DNA from: Rhizobacter sp. Root1238
GTDB taxonomy: Bacteria > Pseudomonadota > Gammaproteobacteria > Burkholderiales > Burkholderiaceae_C
DNA length: 32,522 bases
Assembly (NCBI RefSeq): GCF_001425825.1
Contig: NZ_LMDM01000031.1
Coordinates: forward strand, 1,341 to 33,862
Direction of reading: 5' to 3'
This document shows, piece after piece, positions 1 through 8,308 of this stretch. A program made the position numbers and the translations under genes. The notes below the pieces were generated by a model. It saw only the letters and a program-made list of their open reading frames with translations, had not been told where the DNA came from and made no database searches. Every line of letters starts with the position of its first letter. The stretch's first letter is position 1.

Positions 1-60
1 GGCAACGACGGCACCGCCGACCTGGCGCGCCTGTGGGCGCTGTACGCCCGCAAGAAGTAG
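1..60 (+). CDS. C-terminal end of an unidentified gene (partial)
   Basis: An open frame enters from the left edge and ends at a TAG at 58-60; the visible 19 residues end in LWALYARKK. The codons have the same GC-rich third positions as the neighbours, so this is probably a real gene tail. Too little is present to name a family. It converges with the short-chain dehydrogenase gene across a 71-bp gap full of inverted repeats. Confidence 0.5.
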   Translation, partial: GNDGTADLARLWALYARKK

Positions 61-73
61 CCGGGATGCCAAT

Positions 74-123
74 CCGGGAGCGGCGGTTCGACGCCTGATG
101 CTGCTCCCGGGATGTCTCCCGGG
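74..123. terminator. Inverted-repeat cluster between convergent genes
   Basis: CCCGGGA (106-112) and TCCCGGG (117-123) form a perfect 7-bp hairpin with a 4-nt loop. A second possible pairing joins CCGGGAGC (74-81) to GCTCCCGG (103-110). There is no clear T-run on either strand, so this is a likely but not canonical transcription stop for the convergent genes. Confidence 0.4.
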
Positions 124-131
124 CTACGAGG

Positions 132-890
132 TCACTTCGGTGCGAGGCGGATCGCGCCGTCCAGGCGGATCACTTCCCCATTCAGCATCTCGTTCGTGAT
201 GATCTGGTGCACCAGCTTCGCGTAGTCGGCGGGCGTGCCCAGGCGGCTCGGGAAGGGCACGCCGGCAGCCAGCGCGTCCTGCACCTCCTGCGGCATGCCG
301 AACAGCATCGGCGTGCCGAAGATGCCCGGCGCGATCGTCATGTTGCGGATGCCGTTGCGTGCCAGGTCGCGCGCGATCGGCAGCGTCATGCCGACGATCC
401 CGCCTTTCGACGCCGAGTACGCCGCCTGCCCGATCTGCCCATCGTAGGCGGCGACGCTGGCGGTGGAAATCAGCACGCCGCGCTCGCCGGTGGGTTCGGG
501 CGCGTTGCGGCTCATCGCCTCGGCCGCGAGCCGGATCATGTTGAAGCTGCCGATCAGGTTGACCGTCACCGTCTTCGCGAACACCGCGAGCGGGTGCGCG
601 CCGTCCTTGCCCACGGTCTTGACCGCCGGCGCAATGCCGGCGCAGTTGACGAGGCCCATCAGCTTGCCGGCGGCGGTGGCCGCAGCGACCGCCGCCTGCC
701 CGTCGGCCTCCTGGCTGACGTCGCAGCGCACGAACACGCCGCCCAGTTCCTTCGCGACCGCTTCGCCCTTGTCGGCCTGCAGGTCGGCGATGACGACCTT
801 GCCGCCGGCCGCCGAGAGCATGCGCGCCGTGCCTTCGCCGAGGCCCGAGGCCCCGCCGGTCACGATGAAGACCTTGCCTGCGATGTCCAT
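132..890 (-). CDS. Short-chain dehydrogenase/reductase (3-hydroxyacyl-CoA dehydrogenase type II-like)
   Basis: A 252-aa classical SDR, the usual family length. The cofactor-binding motif TGGASGLG is at residues 11-18, an Asp at 36 after the second strand suggests NAD rather than NADP, NCAG is at 82-85, and the catalytic Ser145, Tyr158 and Lys162 have the normal S-13-Y-3-K spacing. The overall sequence resembles the HSD10 / 3-hydroxyacyl-CoA dehydrogenase type II group, which oxidises 3-hydroxyacyl-CoA in fatty-acid or branched-chain amino-acid breakdown; that substrate is inferred from resemblance only. The ATG lies 10 nt after the adk stop with a GAGG upstream, so it is probably translated from the adk transcript, although no functional link with adenylate kinase is obvious. 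Confidence 0.88.
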   Translation of the reverse strand: MDIAGKVFIVTGGASGLGEGTARMLSAAGGKVVIADLQADKGEAVAKELGGVFVRCDVSQEADGQAAVAAATAAGKLMGLVNCAGIAPAVKTVGKDGAHPLAVFAKTVTVNLIGSFNMIRLAAEAMSRNAPEPTGERGVLISTASVAAYDGQIGQAAYSASKGGIVGMTLPIARDLARNGIRNMTIAPGIFGTPMLFGMPQEVQDALAAGVPFPSRLGTPADYAKLVHQIITNEMLNGEVIRLDGAIRLAPK

Positions 891-900
891 GGGGAGCCTC

Positions 901-1557
<657 letters not shown>

Positions 1558-1623
1558 TCATCCTCAATTTATGGAATTCGTGGTCGCGGTGCCGGCCGGC
1601 GCAGACACGGACTTTTGCCGTCG

Positions 1624-1629
1624 AGAATA
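1624..1629 (-). promoter_or_regulatory. Possible -10 element upstream of adk
   Basis: In the 187-bp kdsB-adk gap the minus strand has TATTCT about 70 nt upstream of the adk start. No convincing -35 hexamer sits at the right distance, so this is only a weak candidate. The rest of the gap (1555-1741) holds no gene that I can see. Confidence 0.25.
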
Positions 1630-1741
1630 GCATGCGACCCCCTGCGCGAAACTGACGCAGGGCAGGCCGCGGCGCCCTCGGGGCCCCCGGGTTTACACCC
1701 GCTTTGCCGCGCGAATCGCCGCCCGGATCGCGCCGGGGTTT

Positions 1742-2509
1742 TCAGCCGATCAATGCCCTCGCACGGGCCAGGTCCTCGGGCGTGTCGACCCCCGGTCCCG
1801 GGCGCACCGCGCTGACATGCACCGCGATGCGGTGCCCATGCCACAGCACGCGCAACTGCTCGAGCGATTCGGTCTGCTCGAGCGGGCAGGGCGGCAACTT
1901 CGGGAAATCCCGCAGGAAGCCGACGCGGTAGCCGTACAGGCCGATGTGGCGCAACGGGGCGGCCAACGAACCGGCGGGCGACGACAGTGCCTCGATGCCC
2001 GACGCGTAGCCATCGCGCCACCACGGGATCGGCGCGCGCGAGAAGTAGAGCGCGCGGTTCGCGCCGTCGAGCACGACCTTCACGACGTTCGGGTTGCGCA
2101 GCTCGTCGGCGCTGTCGATCGCATGCGCGGCGGTGCTCATCGGGCAGTCGGTCTGCGACTGCAGCAATGCCGCGCAGGCATCGACCAGCGCCGGGTCGAT
2201 CAGCGGTTCGTCGCCCTGCACGTTGACGACGATCTCGTCGGGCTGCAGGCCCAGCAGCGCGCAGGCTTCCGCGAGACGATCGCTGCCGGTCGGGTGGTCG
2301 GTGCGGGTCAGCACGCAGGTCACGTCGTGGGCTCGGCACGCGGCGACGATCTCGGCGTCATCGGCCGCCACCACCACCTGCTGCGCGCCCGACAGCGCGG
2401 CGCGGCGCGCGACGCGCACGATCATCGGCAGCCCGCCGATGTCGGCCAGCGGCTTGCGCGGCAGCCGCGTCGACTGCAGCCGCGCCGGCACCAGCACGGT
2501 GAAGCTCAC
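1742..2509 (-). CDS. kdsB: 3-deoxy-manno-octulosonate cytidylyltransferase (CMP-Kdo synthetase)
   Basis: KdsB activates Kdo with CTP to CMP-Kdo for lipid A inner-core synthesis. The 255-aa product opens with the nucleotide-binding STRLPRKPL at residues 13-21, has [10 protein letters not shown] near 72-81 and the metal-binding VQGDEP at 97-102. An in-frame ORF extends further upstream, but that part is a shadow of the upstream small gene: the family alignment starts at [10 protein letters not shown], whose GTG at 2507-2509 overlaps the preceding stop as GTGA. Translational coupling to the UPF0434 gene is therefore likely. It follows lpxK and precedes adk, the common Burkholderiales order. Confidence 0.96.
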   Translation of the reverse strand: MSFTVLVPARLQSTRLPRKPLADIGGLPMIVRVARRAALSGAQQVVVAADDAEIVAACRAHDVTCVLTRTDHPTGSDRLAEACALLGLQPDEIVVNVQGDEPLIDPALVDACAALLQSQTDCPMSTAAHAIDSADELRNPNVVKVVLDGANRALYFSRAPIPWWRDGYASGIEALSSPAGSLAAPLRHIGLYGYRVGFLRDFPKLPPCPLEQTESLEQLRVLWHGHRIAVHVSAVRPGPGVDTPEDLARARALIG

Positions 2510-2709
2510 GCGGCGCTCCCGGCCTCGGCAGGGGTGTCGAGCGATCGCGCCTCGGCCTCGAGCATGATCGGCATGCCGTCGCGCACCGGGAAGGCCAGGC
2601 GGTCGGCATGGCACACCAGCTCGTGGGCGGTGTCCTGCGGCGGGCGCTTGTGCTCGAGCGGCCCCTTGCACAGGGGGCACACCAGCAGTTGAAGCAGTCG
2701 GGTGTCCAT
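2506..2709 (-). CDS. UPF0434 / Trm112-like small zinc-binding-type protein
   Basis: A 67-aa protein of the YcaR/UPF0434 family, which resembles the Trm112 methyltransferase activator. The N-terminus has [12 protein letters not shown] with Cys11 and Cys14, followed by Cys33, and the family signature [13 protein letters not shown] is at 39-51. The role of the bacterial members is not established; in many proteobacteria the gene sits between lpxK and kdsB exactly as here. It starts 14 nt after lpxK, and its TGA overlaps the kdsB GTG by four bases. A much longer ORF covers it in the same frame, but only this last part matches a family and the ATG at 2709 fits the usual start. Confidence 0.93.
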   Translation of the reverse strand: MDTRLLQLLVCPLCKGPLEHKRPPQDTAHELVCHADRLAFPVRDGMPIMLEAEARSLDTPAEAGSAA

Positions 2710-2723
2710 CGAGTGTCCTCGGG

Positions 2724-3755
2724 TCAGGAGTGGGCGGCCGGCGCGTGCTTCGGCAGCAGCGCCAGCAGGTCGGCCGCGAAGGCCGGCGGAAGCTGGAAGT
2801 CTAGCGTCGCGACCCACACGCGGGTCATGCCCAGGCGCGCGGGATCGAGCTTGACGGCATCTTTCTCGGTGACGACGACGTCGGCCGTGTCGGTCGGCCA
2901 CGGCAACGCTGCGAAGTCGTGGTGATCGGGCAGCGGCAGCTCGGCGATGTCGAGGCCGGCATCGCGCAGCATCGAGAAGAAGCGCTGCGGATGCGCCAGC
3001 CCGGCGGCGGCGACCAGGCGGCGGCCGCGCAGATCGGCGCCCGCCGTGGCGTCGCCCTGGCGGCCGTCCAGCCACGCCTGCAGCGGCGTGAAACGGCCGA
3101 GGCGACGCTGCGCGACATGCCCCGGCAGCGGCGTCGACGCGGCCGGCGCGTTGTACAGCAGCACGCTGCGCGCCGGCAGCGTCGACGGCATCGGCTCGCG
3201 CAACGGGCCGGCGGGCAGCAGCCAGCCGTTGCCGGCGCCGCGTTCGTCGAACACGATGACCTGCGCATCGCGCGCCAGCTGCCGGTGCTGCAGGCCGTCG
3301 TCGCAGACGATCACGTCGACCGCCGGGTGCGCCGCGAGCAGCGTGCGGCCGGCCTGTGCACGCCGCCGGCCGACGGCCACCGGCGCTTCGCTGCGGCGCT
3401 GCATCAGCAGCGGCTCGTCGCCGCAGGCGCTGGAGGGCGTGTCCGGCGTCACCAGCACGACCGCGTCGCCCGCGTTGCCACCGTAGCCGCGCGACACGAT
3501 GCCGGGCGTCCAGCCGCGTTGCCGCAACAGGTCGACCAGCGCGAGGCAGGTGGGGGTCTTGCCGGCGCCACCGGCGATCAGGTTGCCGACGACGATCACC
3601 GGCACCGGCAGGCGGTCGATGCGCCGCCAGCCGGCCCGGAAGGCGACGTCGCGCAGCGCGATGACCGCGCCGTACAGTCCCGCCAGCGGCAGCAGCGCCC
3701 ACGCGAGCGCACCACGCGCCAGCCAGGCGCGCTGCAGTCGGAGGGACAGCGACAC
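2724..3755 (-). CDS. lpxK: Tetraacyldisaccharide 4'-kinase
   Basis: LpxK phosphorylates the 4' position of the lipid A disaccharide at the inner membrane. The 343-aa product has a hydrophobic N-terminal segment (about residues 15-35), typical of the membrane-associated family, then the unusual P-loop [13 protein letters not shown] at 57-69, SRGYGG at 88-93, GDEP at 112-115 and the conserved DDGLQH at 152-157. It lies 44 nt after exbD and 14 nt before the UPF0434 gene, in the widespread exbBD-lpxK-kdsB arrangement. All motifs appear intact. Confidence 0.97.
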   Translation of the reverse strand: MSLSLRLQRAWLARGALAWALLPLAGLYGAVIALRDVAFRAGWRRIDRLPVPVIVVGNLIAGGAGKTPTCLALVDLLRQRGWTPGIVSRGYGGNAGDAVVLVTPDTPSSACGDEPLLMQRRSEAPVAVGRRRAQAGRTLLAAHPAVDVIVCDDGLQHRQLARDAQVIVFDERGAGNGWLLPAGPLREPMPSTLPARSVLLYNAPAASTPLPGHVAQRRLGRFTPLQAWLDGRQGDATAGADLRGRRLVAAAGLAHPQRFFSMLRDAGLDIAELPLPDHHDFAALPWPTDTADVVVTEKDAVKLDPARLGMTRVWVATLDFQLPPAFAADLLALLPKHAPAAHS

Positions 3756-3799
3756 GGGGGGGTGAGAGAGGGGCAGGACGGGGCGCGGCGCGGGACCGC

Positions 3800-4234
3800 T
3801 CAGCGCGCTTCGCTGCCCTGCGACGATTGGGCCGCGAAGGTCAGCCGCGCCAGGCCCGCGCGGCGTGCGGCGTCCATCACCGTGATGACGGACTGGTGCG
3901 ACGACGCCGCATCGGCCGACACGATGATGATCGCGTCCTTCGAGCCGGCCGCCGCCGCCAGCAGCTCGGCCGTCAGCATCTCGACGTTGCGGCCGTCGAG
4001 CGTCTTGCGGTTGACCGCGTAGCGCCCTTCGGCCGAGATCGCGACGATCACTTCCTTGTTGTTCTCGCGCGGCTTGTCGGCATCGGCCACCGGCAGGCTG
4101 ACCTGCAGCTCGGTGAACTTCGAGTAGGTGGTCGACAGCATCAGGAAGATCAGGACGACCAGCAGCACGTCGATGAACGGGATCAGGTTGATCTCGGGTT
4201 CTTCGGGGTGATGCTTGCGGAACTTCATCGCCAT
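3800..4234 (-). CDS. exbD: ExbD/TolR-type biopolymer transport protein
   Basis: A 144-aa inner-membrane protein: a short cytoplasmic N-terminus, one transmembrane helix at about residues 17-37 carrying the essential Asp22 in [11 protein letters not shown], then a periplasmic domain. ExbD and ExbB use the proton gradient to energise outer-membrane transport through TonB; TolR is the close relative for the Tol system. It starts 6 nt after exbB, so both are one unit. No tonB gene is visible nearby. The link to lpxK downstream is a common beta-proteobacterial arrangement and may simply reflect envelope grouping. Confidence 0.93.
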   Translation of the reverse strand: MAMKFRKHHPEEPEINLIPFIDVLLVVLIFLMLSTTYSKFTELQVSLPVADADKPRENNKEVIVAISAEGRYAVNRKTLDGRNVEMLTAELLAAAAGSKDAIIIVSADAASSHQSVITVMDAARRAGLARLTFAAQSSQGSEAR

Positions 4235-4240
4235 GGCCCG

Positions 4241-4876
4241 TCAGCTCGCCTTGCGCACGGCGGTGAAGCGCATCAGGTGCGGCACCATGCGCTCGGCGGC
4301 TTGTTCCATCTCGAGCGTGTAGGCGTCGATCAGGCCGCGGAAGTAGCGGTAGGCGATCAGCGACGGGATCGCGATCATCAGGCCGAACGCGGTGTTGTAC
4401 AGCGCGACCGAGATGCCATGCGCCAGCAGTGCCGGGTTGCTGCCGCCGGTGGGCGCCTGCGATCCGAAGATCTCGATCATGCCGATCACCGTGCCCATCA
4501 GCCCCAGCAGCGGCGCGGCCGACGCGATGGTGCCCAGCGTGTTCAGGAAGCGCTCCATCTTGTGCACCGCGCTGCGGCCGGCGGATTCGAACGCGCCGTG
4601 CAGGTTGTCGTGCGAGATGCGCGGGTCGGCGATGATCGCCCGCAGGCCGGTGGCGAGCACCTGGCCGAGCAGCGAGTTGTCGGCGAGCTTGTTGACGACG
4701 TCGGCGGCCGGCAGGTGGGCGCGGGTGACCGAGATCACTTCATCGAGCAGCCGCGGCGGCGCGATGCGTGCGACCCGCAGGCTCGACAGGCGCTCGATGA
4801 TCAGCGCGAGCGCAATGATGGAACACAGGAGCAAGGGCCAGATCGGCCAGCCAGCGGCTTGTATGATCGAAAACAA
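4241..4876 (-). CDS. exbB: ExbB/TolQ/MotA-type proton channel protein
   Basis: A 211-aa protein with three likely membrane helices (about residues 12-28, 114-137 and 154-178) and the conserved GLMGTVIGMIEIF segment at 125-137. It forms the proton channel complex with ExbD in the inner membrane. The frame is open further upstream, but the family start MFSIIQAAGWPIWPLLL corresponds to a TTG at 4874-4876, preceded at about 5 nt by GAGAGGA; I therefore prefer this TTG over upstream starts. It is the first gene of the minus-strand run that continues to the SDR gene. Confidence 0.93.
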   Translation of the reverse strand: MFSIIQAAGWPIWPLLLCSIIALALIIERLSSLRVARIAPPRLLDEVISVTRAHLPAADVVNKLADNSLLGQVLATGLRAIIADPRISHDNLHGAFESAGRSAVHKMERFLNTLGTIASAAPLLGLMGTVIGMIEIFGSQAPTGGSNPALLAHGISVALYNTAFGLMIAIPSLIAYRYFRGLIDAYTLEMEQAAERMVPHLMRFTAVRKAS

Positions 4877-4973
4877 TCCGGTCCTCTCAGCAATGGTGGG
4901 ATGCGGTGATGCACAGGAGCCGCGGTCGACCGCCTCACCACAGGGTCTCGGGCGGTCTCTTTTTGGACGCGCG

Positions 4974-4979
4974 ATTATG
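4974..4979 (-). promoter_or_regulatory. Possible -10 element of exbB
   Basis: The minus strand reads CATAAT here (5 of 6 to the sigma-70 consensus), about 100 nt upstream of the exbB start. No good -35 hexamer is at 16-18 nt, so the call is tentative. Confidence 0.3.
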
Positions 4980-5033
4980 ACCCCAAGGCAGGCCCGCGAC
5001 GCACATCGGCAAGGCAACCGCATGTTTGCCGAC

Positions 5034-5089
5034 GGTCCCCGCGCGGGGACCCGGCTCGGTGGTCCGATGTAGTACCGGCCGACTACATC
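5034..5089. repeat. Two adjacent dyad symmetries
   Basis: Positions 5034-5051 are a perfect 18-nt palindrome with GGTCCCC and GGGGACC arms around GCGC. Fifteen bases on, GATGTAGT (5066-5073) and ACTACATC (5082-5089) form a perfect 8-bp stem with an 8-nt loop. They may be a protein-binding site or part of the exbB leader RNA. Confidence 0.55.
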
Positions 5090-5105
5090 CTGAGTCCACC
5101 GCAAC

Positions 5106-5114
5106 TGTGGATAA
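5106..5114 (-). promoter_or_regulatory. Consensus DnaA box
   Basis: TGTGGATAA on the + strand is the exact reverse complement of the TTATCCACA DnaA box. A single box with no companions nearby does not make an origin; it could give DnaA control of exbB or xseA, or be chance. Confidence 0.4.
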
Positions 5115-5319
5115 CTTTGTGGGCAACCCCGGGTCGAACCCGTCCAGGCCGCGCCAAATCAGGCTCCGCCACAGATTGCTCAAACTTTAAGCATGGAAAA
5201 TATGTTGAAAATCAAGGAGTTAGGCGATTGTGAATGCGGCATGACAGCCGAAGTACGCCGCCAGCCCTTGATTGGCGGGCTTGTGGAGTTCTCGACCCGC
5301 ATGAACGCTGGGTTTCCCC

Positions 5320-6660
5320 ATGCTTGAGCGGTCCGCGGCACGGGGCGAGCGCCTGGTCTGGAGCGTCGCGGGGCTGGTCCACGCGGTGTCGGACGCGCTG
5401 GCGGCGCGGTTCAGCGCCTGTGTCGTGCAGGGCGAACTGTCGGGCTTCTCGCGCGCCGCCAGCGGCCACTGCTACTTCAGCCTGAAGGATGCCGACGGGC
5501 AGCAGGCGACCCTCCGCTGTGCGATGTTCCGGCGCGCGGCGAGCCTGGTGGCGTTCAACCCGGCCGACGGACAGCGCGTCGAGGTGCGCGGGCGGCTCGC
5601 GGTCTACGAACCGCGCGGCGAGTTGCAGTTCGTCGTCGAATCGATGCAGCAGGCCGGTGCCGGTGCGCTGTACGAGCAGTTCCTGCGGCTGAAGGCACGG
5701 CTCGAGGCCGAAGGCGTGTTCGATCCGCTGCGCAAGCGCGAGCTGCCGCGTTATCCGCGGCGGCTGGGGGTCGTCACGTCGACGTCGGGCGCGGCGCTGC
5801 ACGACGTGCTGACCGCGCTCGAGCGGCGCGCGCCGCATGTGGCCGTCGTCGTCTATCCGAGCCTGGTGCAGGGCGCCGAGGCGCCTGCCGCGCTGGTGCG
5901 CGCGCTCGCGCAGGCGGCCGAACGCAACGAGGTCGATGCGCTGATCGTGTGCCGCGGCGGCGGCTCGCTGGAGGACCTGTGGGCCTTCAACGACGAGCGC
6001 GTGGTGCGCGCCATCGCGGCCAGCCCGCTGCCGACGATCTGCGGGGTCGGCCATGAGACCGACGTGACGCTGGCCGACTTCGCCGCCGACCTGCGCGCGC
6101 CGACACCGACCGCCGCGGCCGAGCTGGCGGCGCCGCCGGTGCGTGAGCTGGCCGAGATGCTGGCCGCATTCGCGACGCTGATGCAGCGCCGCATGCACCA
6201 TGTGCTCGACCAGCAGTCGCAATGGATCGACCGTGCCGCGTTGCGGCTCGCGCGGCCGGGGCAGGGCGTGCGGGCGACGGCGCAGCGCCTGCAGGGCCTG
6301 GCGCACCGGCTGCAGGCCAGTGCGCAGCGGCGCCTGCAGGCCGATGCGTACCGCCTCGACAGCGTCGCGCCGCGTCTCGCACGCGGCCTGCAGCGCAGCA
6401 CCGAAGGCGCCGGGCACCGCGTGCATGCGCTGGCCGCGCGGTTGCAGGCGGTCGATCCGCGCCAGGTGCTCGCGCGCGGCTACGCCTGGCTCGAAGACGA
6501 GCAGGGCGCGCCGGTCGCGAGTGTCGCGACGCTGGCGGTCGGACAGCGGCTGGGCGCGGTGTTTTCGGACGGCCGCGCCACGGTCGACGTGAAGCAAGTG
6601 ACGTCATCGGACGCGCGCCTGCAACCGGCGCCTGCTCTGCCTACAATGCGCCCCACCTGA
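5320..6660 (+). CDS. xseA: Exodeoxyribonuclease VII large subunit
   Basis: XseA is the catalytic subunit of exonuclease VII, which degrades single-stranded DNA to oligonucleotides. The 446-aa protein has an N-terminal OB-fold region (about 12-115) with [17 protein letters not shown], then the nuclease core: [14 protein letters not shown] at 151-164, [15 protein letters not shown] at 211-225 and [21 protein letters not shown] at 242-262. The C-terminal half is rich in Arg, Leu and Gln and likely helical/coiled coil. The ATG at 5320 is the only start that fits the family N-terminus, but it has no clear ribosome binding site. The small subunit gene xseB is not in the window. The sodB promoter appears to lie inside its last codons. 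Confidence 0.95.
   Translation: MLERSAARGERLVWSVAGLVHAVSDALAARFSACVVQGELSGFSRAASGHCYFSLKDADGQQATLRCAMFRRAASLVAFNPADGQRVEVRGRLAVYEPRGELQFVVESMQQAGAGALYEQFLRLKARLEAEGVFDPLRKRELPRYPRRLGVVTSTSGAALHDVLTALERRAPHVAVVVYPSLVQGAEAPAALVRALAQAAERNEVDALIVCRGGGSLEDLWAFNDERVVRAIAASPLPTICGVGHETDVTLADFAADLRAPTPTAAAELAAPPVRELAEMLAAFATLMQRRMHHVLDQQSQWIDRAALRLARPGQGVRATAQRLQGLAHRLQASAQRRLQADAYRLDSVAPRLARGLQRSTEGAGHRVHALAARLQAVDPRQVLARGYAWLEDEQGAPVASVATLAVGQRLGAVFSDGRATVDVKQVTSSDARLQPAPALPTMRPT
6619..6647 (+). promoter_or_regulatory. Candidate sodB promoter
   Basis: TACAAT at 6642-6647 (5 of 6 to the -10 consensus) has CTGCAA 17 nt upstream at 6619-6624. It lies in the 3' end of xseA, about 37 nt before the sodB ATG. 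Confidence 0.45.
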
Positions 6661-6683
6661 CTCGATACCCGAAAGGAATTCGC

Positions 6684-7265
6684 ATGGAACACACGCTGCC
6701 GCCGCTGCCTTACGCGCAAGATGCCCTCGCCCCGCACCTGAGCAAGGAAACGCTCGAATACCACTACGGCAAGCACCACAACGCGTATGTGGTGAACCTG
6801 AACAACCTGCAGAAGGGCACCGAGTTCGAGTCCCTGAGCCTGGAAGAGATCGTCAAGAAGGCCTCGGGTGGCATCTACAACAATGCCGCGCAGATCTGGA
6901 ACCACACCTTCTTCTGGAATTGCATGAAGCCGGCCGGTGGCGGCGAACCGAAGGGCGCGCTGGCCGCGGCGATCGCCGCGAAGTTCGGCAGCTATGCGTC
7001 GTTCAAGGAAGCCTTCACGAAGAGCGCCGTCGGCAACTTCGGTTCGGGCTGGACCTGGCTCGTGAAGAAGGCCGACGGCAGCGTCGACATCGTCAACATG
7101 GGCGCGGCCGGCACGCCGCTGACCACCGCCGACAAGGCGCTGCTGACGATCGACGTGTGGGAGCATGCCTACTACATCGACTACCGCAACCTGCGCCCGA
7201 AGTTCGTCGAGGTCTTCCTGACCTCGCTGGTCAACTGGGACTTCGCCGAAAAGAATTTCGCCTGA
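6684..7265 (+). CDS. sodB: Iron superoxide dismutase
   Basis: Converts superoxide to oxygen and hydrogen peroxide in the cytoplasm. The 193-aa product has all four metal ligands: His27, His74, Asp157 and His161 (in [11 protein letters not shown]). The segment [15 protein letters not shown], with Gln70 just before the second ligand, is the pattern of iron-type rather than manganese-type enzymes. The ATG at 6684 follows AAAGGAA with good spacing; an ORF extends upstream only because it shadows xseA. An intrinsic terminator follows 28 nt after the stop, so with the promoter inside xseA it forms its own transcription unit. Confidence 0.97.
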   Translation: MEHTLPPLPYAQDALAPHLSKETLEYHYGKHHNAYVVNLNNLQKGTEFESLSLEEIVKKASGGIYNNAAQIWNHTFFWNCMKPAGGGEPKGALAAAIAAKFGSYASFKEAFTKSAVGNFGSGWTWLVKKADGSVDIVNMGAAGTPLTTADKALLTIDVWEHAYYIDYRNLRPKFVEVFLTSLVNWDFAEKNFA

Positions 7266-7293
7266 TCGATCGCGATCCGCGACAGACAAGACA

Positions 7294-7319
7294 AAGCCGG
7301 TCGAGAGACCGGCTTTTTT
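7294..7319 (+). terminator. Intrinsic terminator of sodB
   Basis: AAGCCGGTC (7294-7302), loop GAGA, GACCGGCTT (7307-7315), then a run of six T. It may also serve the convergent DUF192 gene on the other strand. Confidence 0.92.
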
Positions 7320-7334
7320 GTTGGATCGGCGTGC

Positions 7335-7787
7335 TCAGCGACCGAACGGCGTGCCCGACAGCTTGTCGCCGGACTTGATGCCGCGCTTCGCGAACCAACC
7401 CTGGTTCATCTCGAGCACGAAGCGCACCGGCTTCTTCGAGCAGTGCGAGTCGAGCGTCTGCGGCTTCATATCTTCGATGTTGACGACGGTGCCGTCGTCG
7501 GCGATGAAGGCGGCCGACAGCGGCAGCAGCGTGTTCTTCATCCAGAAGCACTGCACGCCGGCGTCTTCGAACGCGAACAGCATGCCGTCGTTGGTGCCCA
7601 TCGTGCGGCGGAACATCAGGCCGGTGGCCCGTTGATCGGGCGTCTGCGCGACCTGCGCCTGGATGTTGTGGATGCCGGCGGTGATCTGGATCGCGGGCAG
7701 TTGCTGCGGAGCGTCCTGCGCGATGGCAGCGACGGCGATCGCGCCGAAGGCGAGCAGGGCGAGCAGGCGGGTGGCGAGGGTCTTCAT
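7335..7787 (-). CDS. DUF192 family secreted protein
   Basis: A 150-aa protein with a signal peptide: Lys at residue 3, a hydrophobic core, and a likely cut after AIA23. The mature part is the DUF192 domain (about 30-148), recognisable by TGLMFRRTM, GMLFAFEDAGVQCFWMKNTLLPLSAAFI and EMNQGWFAKRGIKSGDKL. The family is widespread, usually exported; its function is not known. I chose ATG 7787 because a signal peptide starts there; the upstream extension is a low-complexity shadow. It converges with sodB and shares the hairpin at 7294-7315. Confidence 0.9.
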   Translation of the reverse strand: MKTLATRLLALLAFGAIAVAAIAQDAPQQLPAIQITAGIHNIQAQVAQTPDQRATGLMFRRTMGTNDGMLFAFEDAGVQCFWMKNTLLPLSAAFIADDGTVVNIEDMKPQTLDSHCSKKPVRFVLEMNQGWFAKRGIKSGDKLSGTPFGR

Positions 7788-7874
7788 GGGCTGGCGGACA
7801 TCCGGTGGAAGAGGTGGCCGCAACAGAGGGCGGCTGCAGAAGAAGGGGGAGCGGGCGAGTTTAGCGAGCACCAA

Positions 7875-7901
7875 GAAAAACGCCCGGCATGGCCGGGCGT
7901 T
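7875..7901 (-). terminator. Intrinsic terminator of the Lys/Ala-rich gene
   Basis: On the minus strand AACGCCCGGC and GCCGGGCGTT pair as a 10-bp stem with a 3-nt loop, followed by a short T-rich tail (TTTTTCTT). It lies about 46 nt after the stop of the small gene. Confidence 0.85.
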
Positions 7902-7947
7902 CTTCATGCAACTCAGCGAAGCGGGCGCGAGCCCGGCTCCTCTTGAA

Positions 7948-8145
7948 TCACTTGGCAGCCGAAGCAGCCTTTTCGCTCTTCTCGGCCTTCTTGGCTTCAG
8001 CCTTCTCGGCCTTCTTTTCGGCCTTCTTGTCAGCCTTGGCGGCGGCCGAGGCAGCCGGCTTGGCGGCTTCAGCGGGCTTCGCATCAGCGGCGAAAGCGCC
8101 GGCAGCGAACAGGGAAGCAATCAGGGCGGCCAGAATCTTGTTCAT
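7948..8145 (-). CDS. Small exported Lys/Ala-rich protein
   Basis: A 65-aa predicted protein. Residues 1-19 are a clean signal peptide (MNKILAALIASLFAAGAFA, cut before ADAKP). The mature 46 residues are almost only Ala, Lys, Glu with a few Ser, Pro and Asp, in repeats such as KKAEKKAEKAEAKKAEK; this is likely a charged helix. The ATG at 8145 has AAAGG 7-8 nt upstream, and a terminator follows, so it is a real single-gene unit. Similar small Lys/Ala-rich exported proteins occur in Burkholderiales without assigned function. It may bind anionic envelope polymers, but that is only a guess from charge. Confidence 0.8.
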   Translation of the reverse strand: MNKILAALIASLFAAGAFAADAKPAEAAKPAASAAAKADKKAEKKAEKAEAKKAEKSEKAASAAK

Positions 8146-8222
8146 GTGAAAACCTTTCGAAAGTTTGGATCCGCCGTCCATCGGTGGACGACCCGCCCGT
8201 AACGCGGGCTCTCGAAAGTCGG

Positions 8223-8246
8223 TTGACACGGCACGTGACATAGAAT
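8223..8246 (+). promoter_or_regulatory. Promoter-like hexamers upstream of icd, odd spacing
   Basis: TTGACA (8223-8228) and TAGAAT (8241-8246) are near-perfect sigma-70 hexamers but only 12 nt apart, too close for a normal promoter. TAGAAT with a poor -35 is the simplest reading; it would give a leader of about 55 nt. Confidence 0.4.
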
Positions 8247-8308
8247 CGCCGGCTTCAGTGCGGTCCGGTCCCAGTCACTCCAACATCAGCAGCGCGCGGA
8301 GCTATCTC

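Larger units (their letters stand above)
4877..5319. other. 443-bp intergenic region between divergent exbB and xseA
   Basis: No convincing gene is present. It holds a perfect 18-nt palindrome (5034-5051), an 8-bp stem-loop (5066-5089), a consensus DnaA box (5106-5114) and a locally AT-richer stretch near 5175-5215. A -10-like hexamer for exbB lies at 4974-4979. The promoter of xseA is not clear. Confidence 0.6.

Noticed and set aside
5106-5114. Chromosomal replication origin
   Set aside because: Only one DnaA box, no AT-rich unwinding region, and no dnaA, dnaN or gyrB nearby.
5193-5327. 44-aa ORF before and overlapping the xseA start
   Set aside because: No ribosome binding site before its ATG and no recognisable sequence; it runs through the AT-richer promoter-like area, so coding is unlikely.
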